Assembly (NCBI GenBank): GCA_933207985.1
Contig: OW240915.1
Coordinates: 267,865,089-267,929,088 of the forward strand
DNA length: 64,000 nt
Direction of reading: 5' to 3'
Source: Pelobates cultripes
Lineage: Eukaryota; Chordata; Amphibia; Anura; Pelobatidae
Both the position numbers and the translations under genes were made by a program. Under the pieces are notes generated by a model. The model ran no database searches. It was given only the letters and a program-made list of their open reading frames with translations, and was not told the DNA's origin. Positions within the stretch are counted from its first letter, which is position 1; every line of letters starts with the position of its first letter. Shown here piece after piece: positions 31,621-44,292 of the stretch.

Positions 31621-33060
31621 AGATATGCCTAGGGAGAAAGCCCATATAAGTAACAGGCTGGTAGTTAAATAGCCTTTACTAAAACACGTCAATAAAATAA
31701 ACATCACAATAAACACAGAAGAGCACATCGCTGGAGCTTGTAATGGCAACAAACTGTAGAAGAATCATATTATTTATAAAATATTTTACCAGGAAAGATA
31801 CATTGAGATTTCTCTCGTTTTCAAGTATGTCCTGGGTTTTCAAGTATGTCCTGTAAGCATTCCATTATAATTAATTATTGCAAAGAGAGATTAAAATGTA
31901 TATAAAATATGTGTTTAATTTTGTATTTCTCAAAAAAATTAAAAAAAAATGGAATATTTTACAAAATGTGTAAAACATACACTTGATCCACTTGATCGAT
32001 ATAAAAATAATAGAAATAGTAGACAATTAAATCATTAAAACTCAAAGTGGATGTTAGTTCATGTAATTCATAGAACACGATAACTCCTCATTCAAACCTC
32101 CGGGTCCTTATTCAAACCTGTAGGTCTTAATCTTTGAAGTTTCCAAAACGCATTGGATCTTACTTTTTATAGACTTTAATTTGATGTTTGCCTTGTTTTA
32201 TCTTTGTTTTATTTCCTGCTGCTGAAGTTGGTTCCCCCGACCTACTACGTTGCTATTGAGTTCCACTTGATGTGGAGATATGCTCACGACTTTCATCTTG
32301 TCTGTAAGTGCAATCTAATAAAGTGTATTTGTATTTTAATGTTACATCCCTATGTGTGGCCTTTTTCCTCCGCATATTTAAGGATTCCCATCATCCGAGA
32401 GCCACTATCCTCTCCGTCCATTTAACCCCTGGTGGGGTGAGAAGCCTGATTCATCTGTCGTTTGTGAGTTTTCTACCTTACATCACCAATTTTGTATTTT
32501 AATACTGTATTACGCTATGTTATGTTCATCATCATTGTAGATCTGCCAAGGATTTGTTTTCCCTGGATTATATTTTCCAGGTTGTTTTTAAGTATTTTTT
32601 ACATTTGCTGGGTGTTTTTCCACTTTCCTTTTTGTCTTTGTTAAATACGTGCTTACATTTTAGTTAGTGCTTTTTGGTTTGTTTTAGGGCTCCTAGATAA
32701 TTTTTCCAACTGTCTCTGTTCACTATTTACAGTTGTTCGAGAGAAGCTGACCGTTACCTTGATAGAGTGATTATAGAAAATTTCAGACATTGGATCATAA
32801 AATGATTTGTATATAATGATAACCTTTCATCTTCAATTAAGAAGTTTCATGGCCTGCCCTCTACTGAGTGGATTGATTATTTGTATTATTGGGATATAGT
32901 ACTCAATATAGTATAGTATAGTATAGTATAGTATAGTAGAAAAAATATTTGAGGTTTCGTTTTCTACTGACAAAGTGAAATGAGGACCAGATTGTAAAAC
33001 TTAAACTTGATCAGAGAGTCAAACACAGCTAATTTCCAGTTTGTTATTTTGAACACAAAC
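31621..33060. other. No gene; possible retroelement remnant and (ATAGT)n
   Basis: AT-rich DNA with a six-unit ATAGT microsatellite at 32908-32939. AATAAAGTGTATTTGTATTT at 32320 looks like a retroelement 3' end but cannot be assigned. Confidence 0.4.
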
Positions 33061-33393
33061 ATTTACAGGCGATACTCAAAAAATTAGAATATCGTGCAAA
33101 AGTTCATTTATTTCAGTAATGCAACATAAAAGGGGAAACTAATATATGAGAAAGACGCATTACATGCAAAGCAAGGTAGTTCAAGCCGCGATTTGTCATA
33201 AGTGCGATGATTATGGCCTAGAGCTCATGAAAACCCAAAAGCCACAATCTCGGTAAATTAGAATATTGTGAAAAGGTGCAATATTCTAGGCTCACAGTGT
33301 CCCACTCTAATCAGCTAAGTAAGTCATAACACCTGCAAAGGGTTTCTGAGCCTTTAAATTGTCTCTCAGTCTGGTTCAGTAGGAATCACAATC

Positions 33394-35389
33394 ATGGGGA
33401 AGACTGCTGGCCTGACAGTTGTGCAGAAAACCATCACTGACACCCCCCATAAGGAGGGAAAGCCTCAAAAGGTAATTGCGAAGGAAGTTGGATGTTCCCA
33501 AAGTGCTTTATCAAAGCACATTAATAGAAAGTTATGTGGAAGGGAAAAGTGTGGAAGAAAAAGTGCACAAGCAGCAGGGATGTCCGCAGCCTGGAGAGGA
33601 TTGTCAGGAAAAGGCCATTCAAATGTGTTGGTGACTTTCGCAAGGAGTGGACTGAGGCTGGAGTCAGTGCATCAAGGGCCACCACATACAGACAGATCCT
33701 GGACATGGGCTTCAGATGTCGTATTCCTCTTGTCAAGCCGCTCCTGAACAACAAACAACGTCAGTAGCATGTTACCTGGGCTAAAGAAAAGCAGACCTTG
33801 TCTGTTGCTTAGAATCTACAGGGCATTGCCAAGAGAAAGATGAGAGACATGAGACCTGTAATGGTATCCCCTGTACTCCGACCGAGTACCTTCTGTTGAT
33901 GGATGCTTCCTAGCTTGCACCGAGGACCACAAGCACCGCACTGGACACCACAACCACTGCAGACTCCACAACCGCCGTGGCTTAACTGGTAGTCTCGCCG
34001 TCTTACTTCCACCCTGGATCAGCTTATGTCTTCCAGGACCGTGTGGGAAAGACCTCTTCCTTCTACCCTGTATGAACCTCCGACATCTAGGACTGTGTGG
34101 GAAAGACCTCCCCTTCAGGAGAGCTTATCAGGAACAGCTCTTAGAAGAGCTAAGTGATTAAAGCTCAAGGGAGTATACAAGTATAGCAATCCCCAGTGTG
34201 AATATAGCTGTCCCCTCCAATCACGAGACAAGACTACGTGTTGAGGGTCAAGAAGATCTGTTTAATCATCACCAAAGGGCTTTCTTTTATGCAGGTTTTT
34301 ACACAAAGTTACCACCCACATGGTTTTGTGGAACAGCCAATCAACAACGTACAATACAGTTAAACACTCCCATTCATTCCAGCAAAATCCTCCCCTCTTC
34401 CTGTGATAGAATTACTGCACACAATGGACTAATGTAATTATCACAGGCAGGAAAATATTATATTAACTTTAAAAGTATACATGCAATTTTAATAAAAGTT
34501 ACATATTCTAAATCAGCATACTCCAAATACAAACATATCCAAAAATCATACAATTCCCTCCAGTGGTTTAAAAGTTAGGTGGAAGTCCTATTTGACCGAC
34601 CGCAAGCATGGCTTTCCTGCCCAAAAGAGTTCCATAGATTTGGGCTGTGCGGTCGGTCTATTTTACATACAAAAAACCTACTAAGTCCCATTTGAATACA
34701 CGAACGGGGTGCCGTTCGTGGAAATAGCCTAGTATTAACTGTGCGTTTGAATCGTCGATTTCAGCCGAAGCGTCGAAGTTGCAGAGAAGGTAAGGGTCAG
34801 CGATATTCGTGCCATTTTGTAGCCGATTTCAGTTCCATGAATTTGACGGCACACACCGCTGACCACATTCGACTAAATAAAGATGCAGTTAACCACCAGC
34901 CTGGGAGGTAAATTGCCTGCACACTTCCACTTGTGTGTGGTCCGCCTGTTCGGTAATTGGTTCGGTGAGCCGAACCATATGGGAAAAAGGCATGTACAAG
35001 TTATTTTCACAGTCTGGGGACTCTGGGGACACAGTTTTAAAGGGGCATTATTCCAATTCTCACTATGTCCCAATAATGTGCTTTAAGGGCCAGCACCAGT
35101 CCAATAAAAGTCCACAAGCCCAAATAATAGTTTAAATAGTTTTAAAGGGCCATACACCCCAGGGCCATAGTCACAGGGCAAGAGGATGGCAAGAAGGCCT
35201 CTCCAGGACCAAGTGGCAAAGGGCACTTTGTCACAAGACCGAACAATGCAGAAGAGCTGAAGGCCGCTATTGAAGCATCCTGGTCTTCCATAACACCGCA
35301 GTGCCACAGGCTGATAGCTTCCATGCCACGCCGCATTGAGGCAGTAATTGCTGCAAAAGGGGCCCAAACCAAGTACTGAGTCCATATGC
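33394..35389 (+). pseudogene. Tc1 transposase remnant, catalytic core deleted and split
   Basis: The start MGKTAGLTVVQKTI at 33394 opens the DNA-binding region (KVIAKEVGCSQSALSKHI; GREKCGRK). The frame shifts near 33560, where ERIVRKRPFKCVGDFRKEWT is read in another frame, up to PLLNNKQRQ. Around 33815 the sequence jumps to GIAKRKMRDMRP, which normally follows the last catalytic Glu, so all three catalytic acidic residues are gone. A solo LTR interrupts the gene at 33857-35235. The end (NNAEELKAAIEASW…AVIAAKGAQTKY) is at about 35241-35385. It must be dead; the internal deletion probably predates the LTR. Confidence 0.88.
33857..35235. repeat. Solo LTR, 1379 bp, TSD AGACC
   Basis: The unit starts TGTAATGGTATCCCCTG and ends TTTGTCACA. 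AGACC flanks it on both sides (33852-33856, 35236-35240). AATAAA occurs at 34876. There is no coding sequence, so this is the product of LTR-LTR recombination. Inverted motifs such as CACGAACGG/CCGTTCGTG (34700-34721) and TGGTTCG/CGAACCA (34958-34977) occur inside. It may be an endogenous retrovirus or another LTR element; the LTR alone cannot tell. Confidence 0.9.
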
Positions 35390-35554
35390 ATGCTTATACT
35401 TTTCAGAGGTCCGATATTGTTCTATGTACACTCCTTGTTTTATTGATTGCATGTAATATTCTAATTTACTGAGATTGTGGAATTGGGGTTTCATGAGCTG
35501 TAAGCCATAATCATCGCACTTATGACAAATCACGGCTTGAACTATCTTGCTTTG

Positions 35555-36153
35555 TGTCACAACACACTCCTTAGTTGATATTCCCTTGTGCAGTACCCAT
35601 TCACACCACTATCTCTGTTTGGCACTGTTTATAATTTCTTTTCATTAGCACTTTACCTGGTCCTTGTTTAGCACCTATATAGTTTGGTTTCTCCCCTCAC
35701 TCCTTGCCAGATCATTGTCTCTTGTCTCCTGTTTCCCCGGTTCCTGGTTCCCTGTGATTCTGGCTCCTGGCTCCTTGATCCTGCATACTGTTCCTTGGTC
35801 CTGTGTCCTGCGCCCCCTAGTCTTCGTTCCTGTGTTCTCCTGGTCTTTGTCCTGTGTCCTCCTGATCCTGCGTTACTGTGTTCTCCTGGTCCTTCGTTCC
35901 TGTGCCCTCCGATCCTGTGTTCTGGTTCAGGTTTCTCTGCTTTATTACCAGTGATCCTGACCCTGCAGCCTTGTTTATTTAATCTGCTTCTGACCTAGCT
36001 TCCTTGTGTCAGTATAATAGATCTACATCTCGTGGTAACTGCACAATCCTGCCCTTATACCAAAGGACTGTTTCAGTATATGTTGCCTGCACTATTCGTG
36101 CTTATCCTGATTTATTGCATATATTTTGTTTTGTTTTGTCTTTTGGTTCTCTG

Positions 36154-36188
<35 letters not shown>

Positions 36189-36298
36189 CTTGATTTAACC
36201 TATTCATTTGTGTCTTGACATGTATTTCTTTGCTGTATTGGTTCCCACATTTAAAGGGACAGTGCTGTTCCAGGGCAGCACCCCTTCATGTCATTACA
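35555..36298. repeat. Solo LTR, 744 bp, TSD CTTTG
   Basis: It starts TGTCACAACACACTCC and ends TTCATGTCATTACA, with CTTTG on both sides (35550-35554, 36299-36303). The middle (35690-35960) is an irregular TCCTG/CCTGGTTC-rich repeat, followed by a (TA)n tract at 36157-36186. Tc1 sequence continues directly after the right duplication (CATGTAATGTGTCTATC). Confidence 0.9.
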
Positions 36299-36325
36299 CT
36301 TTGCATGTAATGTGTCTATCTCATA

Positions 36326-36782
36326 TACGTCTATCCTCTGTCCGTACTTTCACCTCTAATGCTCGCCTCCAAGACTTTTGCAGGGCTGCAGCTCTTCTGT
36401 GGAACTCCCTTCCCTCCTCCGTAAGAATTTCACCCAGTCTCCACTCATTCAAAAAATCATTGAAAACTCACTTCTTCAAGAAAGCATATCAATTAAACTG
36501 TTAGCAGATTTTCATCCCCCACCCTCCATGACTCCTCTCCTGCAACTGTCAAAAATGACCTATTAAGCCCTCAGTGAATACTTTTCTAACATCTTACTTC
36601 GTACCCCTACTTTTAACCTTTGTGTCACTATACCACACTCCCTCTAGAATGTAAGCTCATTGACCAGGGCCGTCCACCTCTCTGTTCCTGTACGTCGAGT
36701 TGTCTGGTTACAGTTAAATGTCTGTTAGTCCACCCTTTGAACAGTGCTACGGAATCTGATGGCGCTATTTAAATAATAAAAT
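36326..36782 (+). mobile_element. L2-type LINE 3' fragment
   Basis: The fragment encodes the end of ORF2 (LQDFCRAAALLWNSLPSSVR, then FKKSLKTHFFKKAY) and then the L2-type 3' end: TAGAATGTAAGCTCATTGAC, GTGCTACGGAATCTGATGG and CGCTATTTAAATAATAAAAT. It was inserted in the Tc1 inverted repeat between CTCATATA and TTAGTTTCCCC. Confidence 0.88.
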
Positions 36783-38075
36783 ATTAGTTTCCCCTTTTAC
36801 GTTGCATTACTGAAATAAATGAACGTTTGCACGATATTCAAATTTTTCGAGTATCACCTGTATAGCGTTATTTACTAATAGGAATAGGACCAATTTCACA
36901 TTTAAGGTCAAAGTAGCTGAACTGAAAGATTAGATAACTTGAAGAATTATAACAGTTCAACTCGATATTATCTTTTCTAATGCATGTACTAACCCTAAGC
37001 TCCACAACACTCCATTTCCCTGTCTCAGATCACAACCTCTTATCATTTGTTCTTGAAAGACCCCTCACCCAACAGCTTCACCCTAACCACCCTCAACTCA
37101 GAAGGGACCTGAATTCTCTTGACCTCCAGCAACTCTCAGCTGATCTCCATTCAAAACTCTCATTCCTCACTTCTCCTGTGTCTCTCTCTGGCTACCTCTT
37201 CACATAAAACTACCCTCACCTCTGCCCTGGATGCTGCAGCCCCGCTCCAAAGATGCACCTCAAGGAACAAGCGCCTTCAACCTTGGCACCCTAAATCGAC
37301 CCACTATCTGCAGAGATGCTCCTGTTCAGCTGAACGCTGATGGAGGAAGACCCGCACCTTGTCAGACTTCCTCCATTACAAATGAATTTACCTTTGTAAA
37401 TTACATTTGTAAATTACATTTTGTGTTCATATAGCACAGCCCTCACCCTTGCTAAACAATCCTAAATTTCCTCTCTTGTTAGTTTATGCTCACGCAATCC
37501 CAGGTGTCTCTTTAATACCTTCAAGTCTCTCCTTTGCCCACCTCAAGCCACCCTGACCTTTCAGCAGATAGCCTTGCATGCTACTTTACCGACAAGATTG
37601 AACAGTTAAAGAAAGAATTCTGCCCCCTTTGCTTCTTCCTCTCACAACCACACATGGACCATACCTTTCCTCCTCTACAGGCCTTTTCTTCAGCTACAGA
37701 ACAGGAGGTGGCTACGCTTCTCCTTTCCTCTCGTCCCACCACCTGTCCGCTTGATCCAGTACCTTCCCACCTTATCAGATCTTTCTCCCTTTGTCTTGTA
37801 CCATCCTTAACACACATCGTAAACTGCTCTCTTTCATCTGGTGTTGTCCCTGCTCCCCTTAAGCAGGCTACTGTTGTACCCATCCTAAAAAAGCCATCCC
37901 AAGAACCGTCTTCCCCTTCCAATTATCGTCCCATATCCCTGCTTCCTTTTTCCTCAAAACTTCTAGAAAGACTTGTCTTTACTCGTATGACTCACATCCT
38001 AAATTCCAACTCCCTATTCGATTCTCTTCAATCTGGCTTTCACCCCTTCCATTCTACTGAGACTGCTCTTATTAA

Positions 38076-39151
38076 CCCCTTAAGGACACATGACATGTGT
38101 GACATGTTGTAACGAAATTCCCTATTAACCAGACTATACGAAACAGCCTGTTCGGTTATTTATGCGTGTGGGGGGTGATTTTGTGCAAATACCAATAAAA
38201 TGAATAAACTGCCGAATCACCCGACCTCCTCCTGAGGTCGTGTGGCGCCCATTAACCACCCAGACTTTGCGGTTAACCGCAGAGTAATTGGGGAATAGCT
38301 TGGTGGTCCACGTTCGTCTGTCGAACACGTGGCAGTCGCCATTTTAAATTGTTGAACGCTCAGCGGTAAATGGCAGCGATGCCCTGGAACTCTTTTTCTG
38401 ACACTTATTCTGCCGAATACCGCTGATGCCTACCAAGGTCCTCGTTCATACGGCTGGAAACACACGAATGCCGGTAATATTTCACCATTCGGGACTTGGA
38501 TTTATGCGAAATAGATCGACCCCAGATAGCTACAGTTGTAGAACTCTTTGTCGGATACAAACACACGAACCGCCGGTGAAGTCCAAACTTCATTCGACGA
38601 TATTGAGAACTGTGTTCGTGGGATCTGAGCGCTATTCGCCTATAATATGCACTCAGATCCAAGCTATCTGGGGGTATGTGGGATTTAATGTTTTAGTGTA
38701 ATAAAATATAAGTTATAGATTTTTATGCTGTTTGGTGAATATATGAAAAGCCATGTTTTTCGCTACCTGGAGATGATTAAGGTTCCTTTTACTAACTTAA
38801 GTTAATTATCTCCAGGATAGAAAGGAGGGAGTTACGTATGTAAAAGGGGAGTGCTTATGTTAAAGCCACTACGATTGGCTACTGTAATTCTTGTGTCCCA
38901 GTCTTCCATCTGGTCCCCTAAGGGAGTGTCCACCAGGTGGGAGACCTGCATAAATACCGGGCAGGTAGCCCCCATTAGATCGTTTTACCCCTTCATGAAG
39001 TCTCAACTCATGTTTGGGGGATTGGAAGCTATAATCACTTTGTTCCAGCTGGATTTCAAGAGAAGCTACAAGGATCAGTACTGCACGAATAGAAGGATCC
39101 TTTACACATGTCACGATTCCCTTTTAGTCCCGAAGTTTGGTCCTTAAGGGG
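38076..39151. mobile_element. 72-bp TTAA MITE carrying a solo LTR
   Basis: TTAA at 38072-38075 and 39152-39155 flanks the element. Its termini are CCCCTTAAGGACACATGACA and, inverted, CCCCTTAAGGACCAAACTTC. Without the LTR and one CATGT copy it is 72 bp long, the same length as the uninterrupted copy at 62962-63033. TTAA target choice is typical of piggyBac-type elements. No coding capacity. Confidence 0.9.
38108..39106. repeat. Solo LTR, 999 bp, TSD CATGT
   Basis: It starts TGTAACGAAATTCCC and ends GATCCTTTACA. CATGT flanks it at 38103-38107 and 39107-39111, inside the 72-bp MITE. AATAAAATATAA near 38700 may be its polyadenylation signal. No internal genes remain. Confidence 0.9.
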
Positions 39152-41560
39152 TTAAATTTACAAATGACCTAATCACAGCTAAATCCAAAGGCCACTGCTC
39201 CATACTAATTCTTCTTGGCCTCTCTGCTGCCTTTGACACTGTTGATCATGTTCTCCTCCTCCAAACTCTTCAATCCCTCGGCCTCTATGACACTGTCCTC
39301 ATGTAGTTCTCTTCCTATCTCTCCCAACATTCGTTCAGTGTCTCCTTTTGCAATGACACCTCCTCCTCTGACCCTGTCTTGGTTGGAGTCCCCCAAGGAT
39401 CTGTTCTTGGTTTCCTTCTGTTCTCTTTTTATACTGCGTCCCTTGGTAAACTCGTTAACTCCTTTGGATTCCGCTAGCATCTGTATGCTGATGACACCCA
39501 GATAAATCTCTCCTCCCCTGATCCCTCCCCTGCAGTCCTGCAATGCGTCACTTTTTGCCTTTTTTCTATTTCTGACTAGATGTCCTCTCGCTTTCTGAAA
39601 CTCAGTCTCTCTAAAACCGAGCTTCTTATTTTTCCCCCACATAATGCTAATCCTCCTCCTTCACTCTCCCTGCAAGTTGATGGTGCTTGCATCAGTCCAT
39701 ACTTGCAAGCTCATTGTCTTGGTGTCATCTTTGATCCTGGCCTCACCTTTGCCCGACATATCCAGTATGTTGCTAAAACCTGTCAATTACACCTTTAAAA
39801 TATCGCCCTCATCCGCCCATTTCTCATGCAAGATGCTGCCAATGAGCTTGTTCATGCTCTGATAATCTCTTGCATGGATTACTCTAATTCTCTCCTAGTT
39901 TGGACTCCCCAACAGCTGAACTGCCCTGCTACAATTGGTAAAGAATGCTCACCTGTCGTTCCTCCCATACCTCGATCCTTACACTGACTTTCTGTATCAT
40001 GTAGGTGTCAATTCAAAGTACTAACCCTTACCTATAAGGCTCTAACCAACTCTAGCCCCTCTTGCATTTCTTCCCTGGTTCATAGATATGGCCCTTCTTG
40101 GTCTCTCCGCTCTGCCGGTGACCTTCTCCGGTCCGCTGCTCGCACCCTTACCGATAACTTGCACTTGCAGGACTTCTCGTGGGCGGCTCCCTTCTTTTGG
40201 AACAGCCTGCCTACCCAAATCAGACTCTCCTCTAGTCTTTAATTGTTTAAGACGTCCCTCAAAACACATCTGTTCAGAAATGCTTATGGACTCCCAGAGT
40301 AATTTATCTATTCTTTCCCACGTCTGTCTCTTGCTCTCCTAAAGACCCATACTCAACTTTTACCTCCAGCTCTGCTACTTTCTCACCTTGTTTGATGGTT
40401 GTCACCTTGTGATTATATTATTTAAAGTGATAGACGGTACACCCTCTGTGCTAGATTAGAATTGATATAACCCATTGTCCAGCCATATGAAATAGCAACA
40501 TTGCCTATTGCAAATATATATATAACATTTCATTTAAAACACACTCAAACAGATGTCTGTATGTCATTATGTATGTATATATGTAGTGGGCGTCATGACG
40601 TGTTGAAGGCGTTGTGATGGAAGAGGAGGGGTGGTCCCTGTAGGGAGTTTGAACGTGTGGGAATCCCTGATCGGAGGAATATGAACAAAGGAAAATCTTT
40701 TGCTATAAAGGCCCGTTTCCCCGAATAATATATGGCGTATTCCCGCTAAAAATCAAAACGCTCAATTTAATCTACCTTCGAGGAGACGTTGCTCTACATA
40801 TTTTAAAAAAAAAATAATAACTTGCCGGTGTTTCTGCTGCGGTCGCGCTGCCCCCGCTGGGCGCCGGCTGCCTGTGGTGTTTCTCTCTGCTGTATGGGGA
40901 TTTTGACTGGCCCGGTACGGTTTGTGTTTCTCTCCGGTGGTCTCCAGTGGACTTGGTCGGCCTGGAGAGAGTACCATCGCAACTCGATTGAATAACAGAA
41001 AAGACAGCCAAGGGGAAAAAAAAGTTCTCCCTGAGTGGAAAAGAGACTGTTTACCTATCTTCAGGTGATAGAAGTCAAATGCTGGTTATCGCAATTTAAG
41101 TTTCTTTTTTTTTCTTTTTTTTTTTTTTCTTTCTCTCTCCTAGAACTGTACATTTGTCTGTTTGATACAGTTTTGATACAGTAGAGTACAAATTGTGCAA
41201 TATAATCAAATTTAACTCTGTATTCTCGTAAAAAGGAGGATGAATAGGGGGAAAGAAGGAAAAAGCAAGGGGAAAGAAAAAGGGAAAAAGGAAGGAGAAA
41301 TTATAAATCTTGAAGAGAGACGATTGCTTATATAAAAGGTGAAGGCCGGGAAGAAACAAGGAAAGGAAAAGCCAAGAAGGAAGATAAAAAGGGGAAAGGA
41401 GGGATTTATTTTTTTTGCTTCCTAGAAAACAGACACATTCAAATAAATTAATTGAGAAAATATTCCTAGAGTCTGTGTACAGGTGCATGTAATCAATCAA
41501 GATCCCTGACCCTTTAAATACAGCTCTTGGCTGGAATATATAAAAGTAAATTTAAATATG

Positions 41561-42455
41561 ACTTCTAAAAAAAATCCCATGATTCCAAACCTATTACAAG
41601 AAAGGAAAAAAAGGATAATACACAAGATAAAACACTCTCCACGTATTTTTCCCCACAACAAATAAGAGAACCGCAAAATACTTCTAAACTCCCTATGGAT
41701 GATACAACCGCAAGTCTAGAGAGTCTGGAGCTAGATGCTAGAAAAATCCTCACTGACAAAGAACTTATTACAACAGCCCAATTACAGTCAAGTTTGTACA
41801 GGTAATTTGGAAGAAATAAAAAAGGAATTGGCCGTCAAGGCAGATGAGATCAAAGTGGAAATCAAGCAGGAAATAAATTTACTAGCGGGGAAGTTACAGA
41901 AGTTTGAAGATCAAGTGAATGAAATGGACTTTCGTGTAAAAAAAAAAATCTAAAAGATGAGTGTGGTAAATCACAACGTAGGATGGTAGATCTTGAACTT
42001 AAACTTAATGATTTAGAAGACCATAGCAGACATAAAAATCTTCGTTTTAGAAATTTTGCGGAGGGGGGAAGACATAAAACAAATCTTGAAAGACTATTTT
42101 GTGGACCTTGGAATTCCATTAAATGACCACGATCAATTAATAGAACGTTGCCATAGACTATATAAACCTCAAACAATCCCGTCAGATAGCCCAAGAGAGA
42201 TAATTGCATGGTTTTTTTTCTTATGATTTCAAGGAATTAGTCCTAAAAACCACAAGGGAAAAACAGCCTAATCTGGGCCGTTTCCATAATATAAAAGTCT
42301 TTCAAGACATATCTTATGATACAAGACTGAAAAGAAAATCTTTCAGTCTGGCTACCCAAATTGTAAGAAAGCATGAGATTAAATATAGGTGGCTATATCC
42401 CTTAAAGAAAAGTTTAACATATGATGATAAAAGGGAGACATTTGATTCGAATTAG
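41561..42455 (+). pseudogene. L1/Tx1 ORF1 relic
   Basis: A broken frame starts MTSKKNPMIPNLLQERKKR. A coiled-coil segment follows at about 41800-41940 (EEIKKELAVKADEIKVEIKQ … FEDQVNEMDFRVKK). Next comes the RNA-binding part with the L1-type string PLNDHDQLIERCHRLYKP (42115-42170) and, in other frames, RKHEIKYRWLYPLK (42360-42405). ORF1 proteins bind the element RNA. Many frameshifts and stops show loss of function. Confidence 0.75.
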
Positions 42456-42738
42456 AAACTTGTGGAATGGTTGAAATTGAAAAAATTAGAATAGACAGAT
42501 GATATGTGAATAAATCCATTTTTATTTTTTTTATTTTTTTATCCCAAATCTATTTCTAGCACTCCTTTGATGGTTGTTATATAGATATGTTTGCTGCTAA
42601 CTGAAATAATACGTAAAATTAGATGGCCATACACGATAAATAGCGCTATATGACACAATAACTTTATTGACTACTACTTTGTAATGGATAAACGTCCTTC
42701 AGATAAAATTCATGCACAAAGGTGTTTAAACTTTTGAT

Positions 42739-44292
42739 AATGGGGGCGGGGCCTGACCGCTGAGCTGAGCGGACACGAGAGAGCAGCTCCTGTATCTACA
42801 GATGAAAACTAAGCCAAAGGCAGCCCAGTAAGGCATCAAAACGACGCAAAAGTGCCACCAATAGTGAGGTGCCGCTGTGGGGCACATGCAGATACCAAAC
42901 AGTCAGCCCTTCAGGCAAGACTCAGCAAACCAATACCTGCGGCCTACAAGCATGTAGGCCGCTTCCCCGCAGTCTGCCATGGCAGTAAGCATGACTAAGG
43001 GCCCACGTTCCCCCCCCCCATGGACCGGCGGGGGTCATCCCGGTCCCAAGAGGGTCCGCCCAAGCAATGAAGCAGCATTCCCAGATGGGGCCCGTCAACC
43101 CCAAACTGGCGCCGACAGTAACCGGGCCACCTGACATAAATGAAGGAACAGACACACTGGCGAGGCTAAACACCATATTCAAGGCCTTCTGGCAAAAAAT
43201 AGAGGACCGACAAGCCTTGGCACAAGGCCCAGAGGTACACTCACCGCCAATGTTTCCTACAGGCTCATGCTATGAAGGCACACACCACGAGGAGAAAGGA
43301 GCACAGAAATGGCGTCACCAGAAACGACCTCACCCGCCACCAAGCAAACTTCTACAGGCGCACCCAGCGGCAAGCGACCCCTCGGGCACTATGACCCGGC
43401 CCGGCCTCTAATCCACACAAGCTACAAGAAGCGCCCGTGCCACTATACACACTGAAGCAAGACAACGGGGAGGAAAAACCAGCAGGCCCCAACTGCAAAG
43501 CATCACCACAGACAAGCAGCGGAGAGATCAGGCCCACGAACGCAGCTTAACCAAACGCCGAGACTGGGGTGGAAGACACACCAACAGCCCAACGAGTACA
43601 AGCCCCAGAGGGACTGCCCTTCAGTGGGAAGCAGCTACCAAGCCTCCAGAGACGGCATCGGTTGAAGAGAAGTGGACTGAGAGGGGGATAAGTCCGGGTA
43701 CCGACTACCCAAAGCTCTACCATACCTAGTTGAAAAACACCCTGAATTACGATTTTGTTTCATGTCTTGTAAATACGTTGCTTTATATTTCTGTTTTGAC
43801 CTGACGGAGCATTACTCAGCCTCAGTGGTACCCTCTTTATTTTATTTTATCTTACTTTAGCACACCTTTAACTAGTCTCACTGCCAGTTAGCCTGATGAC
43901 CAATTTACTAGGCCCAGACCGATCTCACCTCTATGTGGCTGAAAGCATTTTCCACACACACAGATAGGGCAGCCAAACTGGAACACTTCCTACTTGGCAG
44001 CTCCAAAACAAAGCAGAAATGGAATAAGGATAATCTTTTGCATTAACACACTTCACCTAATATCTAGATAACCTCACCTACCAGGAATGTTGATGTTGTA
44101 ATCGTATTCTAGATAGATCTCACAAGCTTGTTTATAAACCTGTTATTATACACTTATAAAAATGAGTGCAAGACTAACTCAGTGCCTTATACCGTGTAAG
44201 CTATGTATCCTGACTTTCTTGTTTAATGCTATTGTGGCATGACATGCTGTATGTAATCACCTGCACTACAAAAATAAAGAATTAAAAAATTT
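42739..44292 (+). mobile_element. Non-autonomous deletion derivative of an L1/Tx1 LINE
   Basis: It begins AATGGGGGCGGGGCCTGACC, a typical 5' start of amphibian L1/Tx1 elements. It holds a partial ORF1-like frame (43067-43411, including ARLNTIFKAFWQKIEDRQAL) and then goes directly to a 3' untranslated region ending ACAAAAATAAAGAATTAAAAAA. Most of ORF1 and all of ORF2 are missing. TTTTGAT occurs at 42732-42738 and again at 44293-44299, the target duplication. Confidence 0.82.

Larger units (their letters stand above)
33066..36860 (+). mobile_element. Tc1 transposon broken by three later insertions
   Basis: The left end CAGGCGATACTCAAAAAATT (33066) and right end (reverse complement) CAGGTGATACTCGAAAAATT (36860) are inverted and flanked by TA at 33064-33065 and 36861-36862. 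The inverted repeats extend past AAAGCAAGGTAGTTCAAG, over 200 bp. Two solo LTRs (33857-35235, 35555-36298) and an L2 fragment (36326-36782) sit inside. Removing them leaves a short Tc1 element of about 1.2 kb whose transposase has an internal deletion. Confidence 0.93.
36985..40400 (+). pseudogene. L2 ORF2 (endonuclease end, reverse transcriptase), broken
   Basis: In order: endonuclease end (FPVSDHNLLSFVLERPL, 37017); RT motifs from 37534 (PLKQATVVPILKKPSQEPSS, NYRPISLLPFSSKLLERLV). After the inserted MITE come motif [21 protein letters not shown] (39227), GVPQGSVLG (39387) and the catalytic YADDTQI (39484). The C-terminal domain reads HLQDFSWAAPFFWNSLPTQIR (40164) and KTSLKTHLFRNAYGL (40251). 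Several stops (for example at about 39304, 39477, 39577 and 39799) and frameshifts disrupt it. The flanking coding sequence rejoins in frame across the MITE when one TTAA is kept, which confirms the insertion. Confidence 0.9.
36985..40430 (+). mobile_element. L2-type LINE with nested insertions
   Basis: The copy begins at the end of the endonuclease and runs through the reverse transcriptase and C-terminal domain. The canonical 3' tail is not visible, so both ends are truncated. A 72-bp TTAA MITE carrying a solo LTR is inserted at 38076-39151. Confidence 0.9.
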
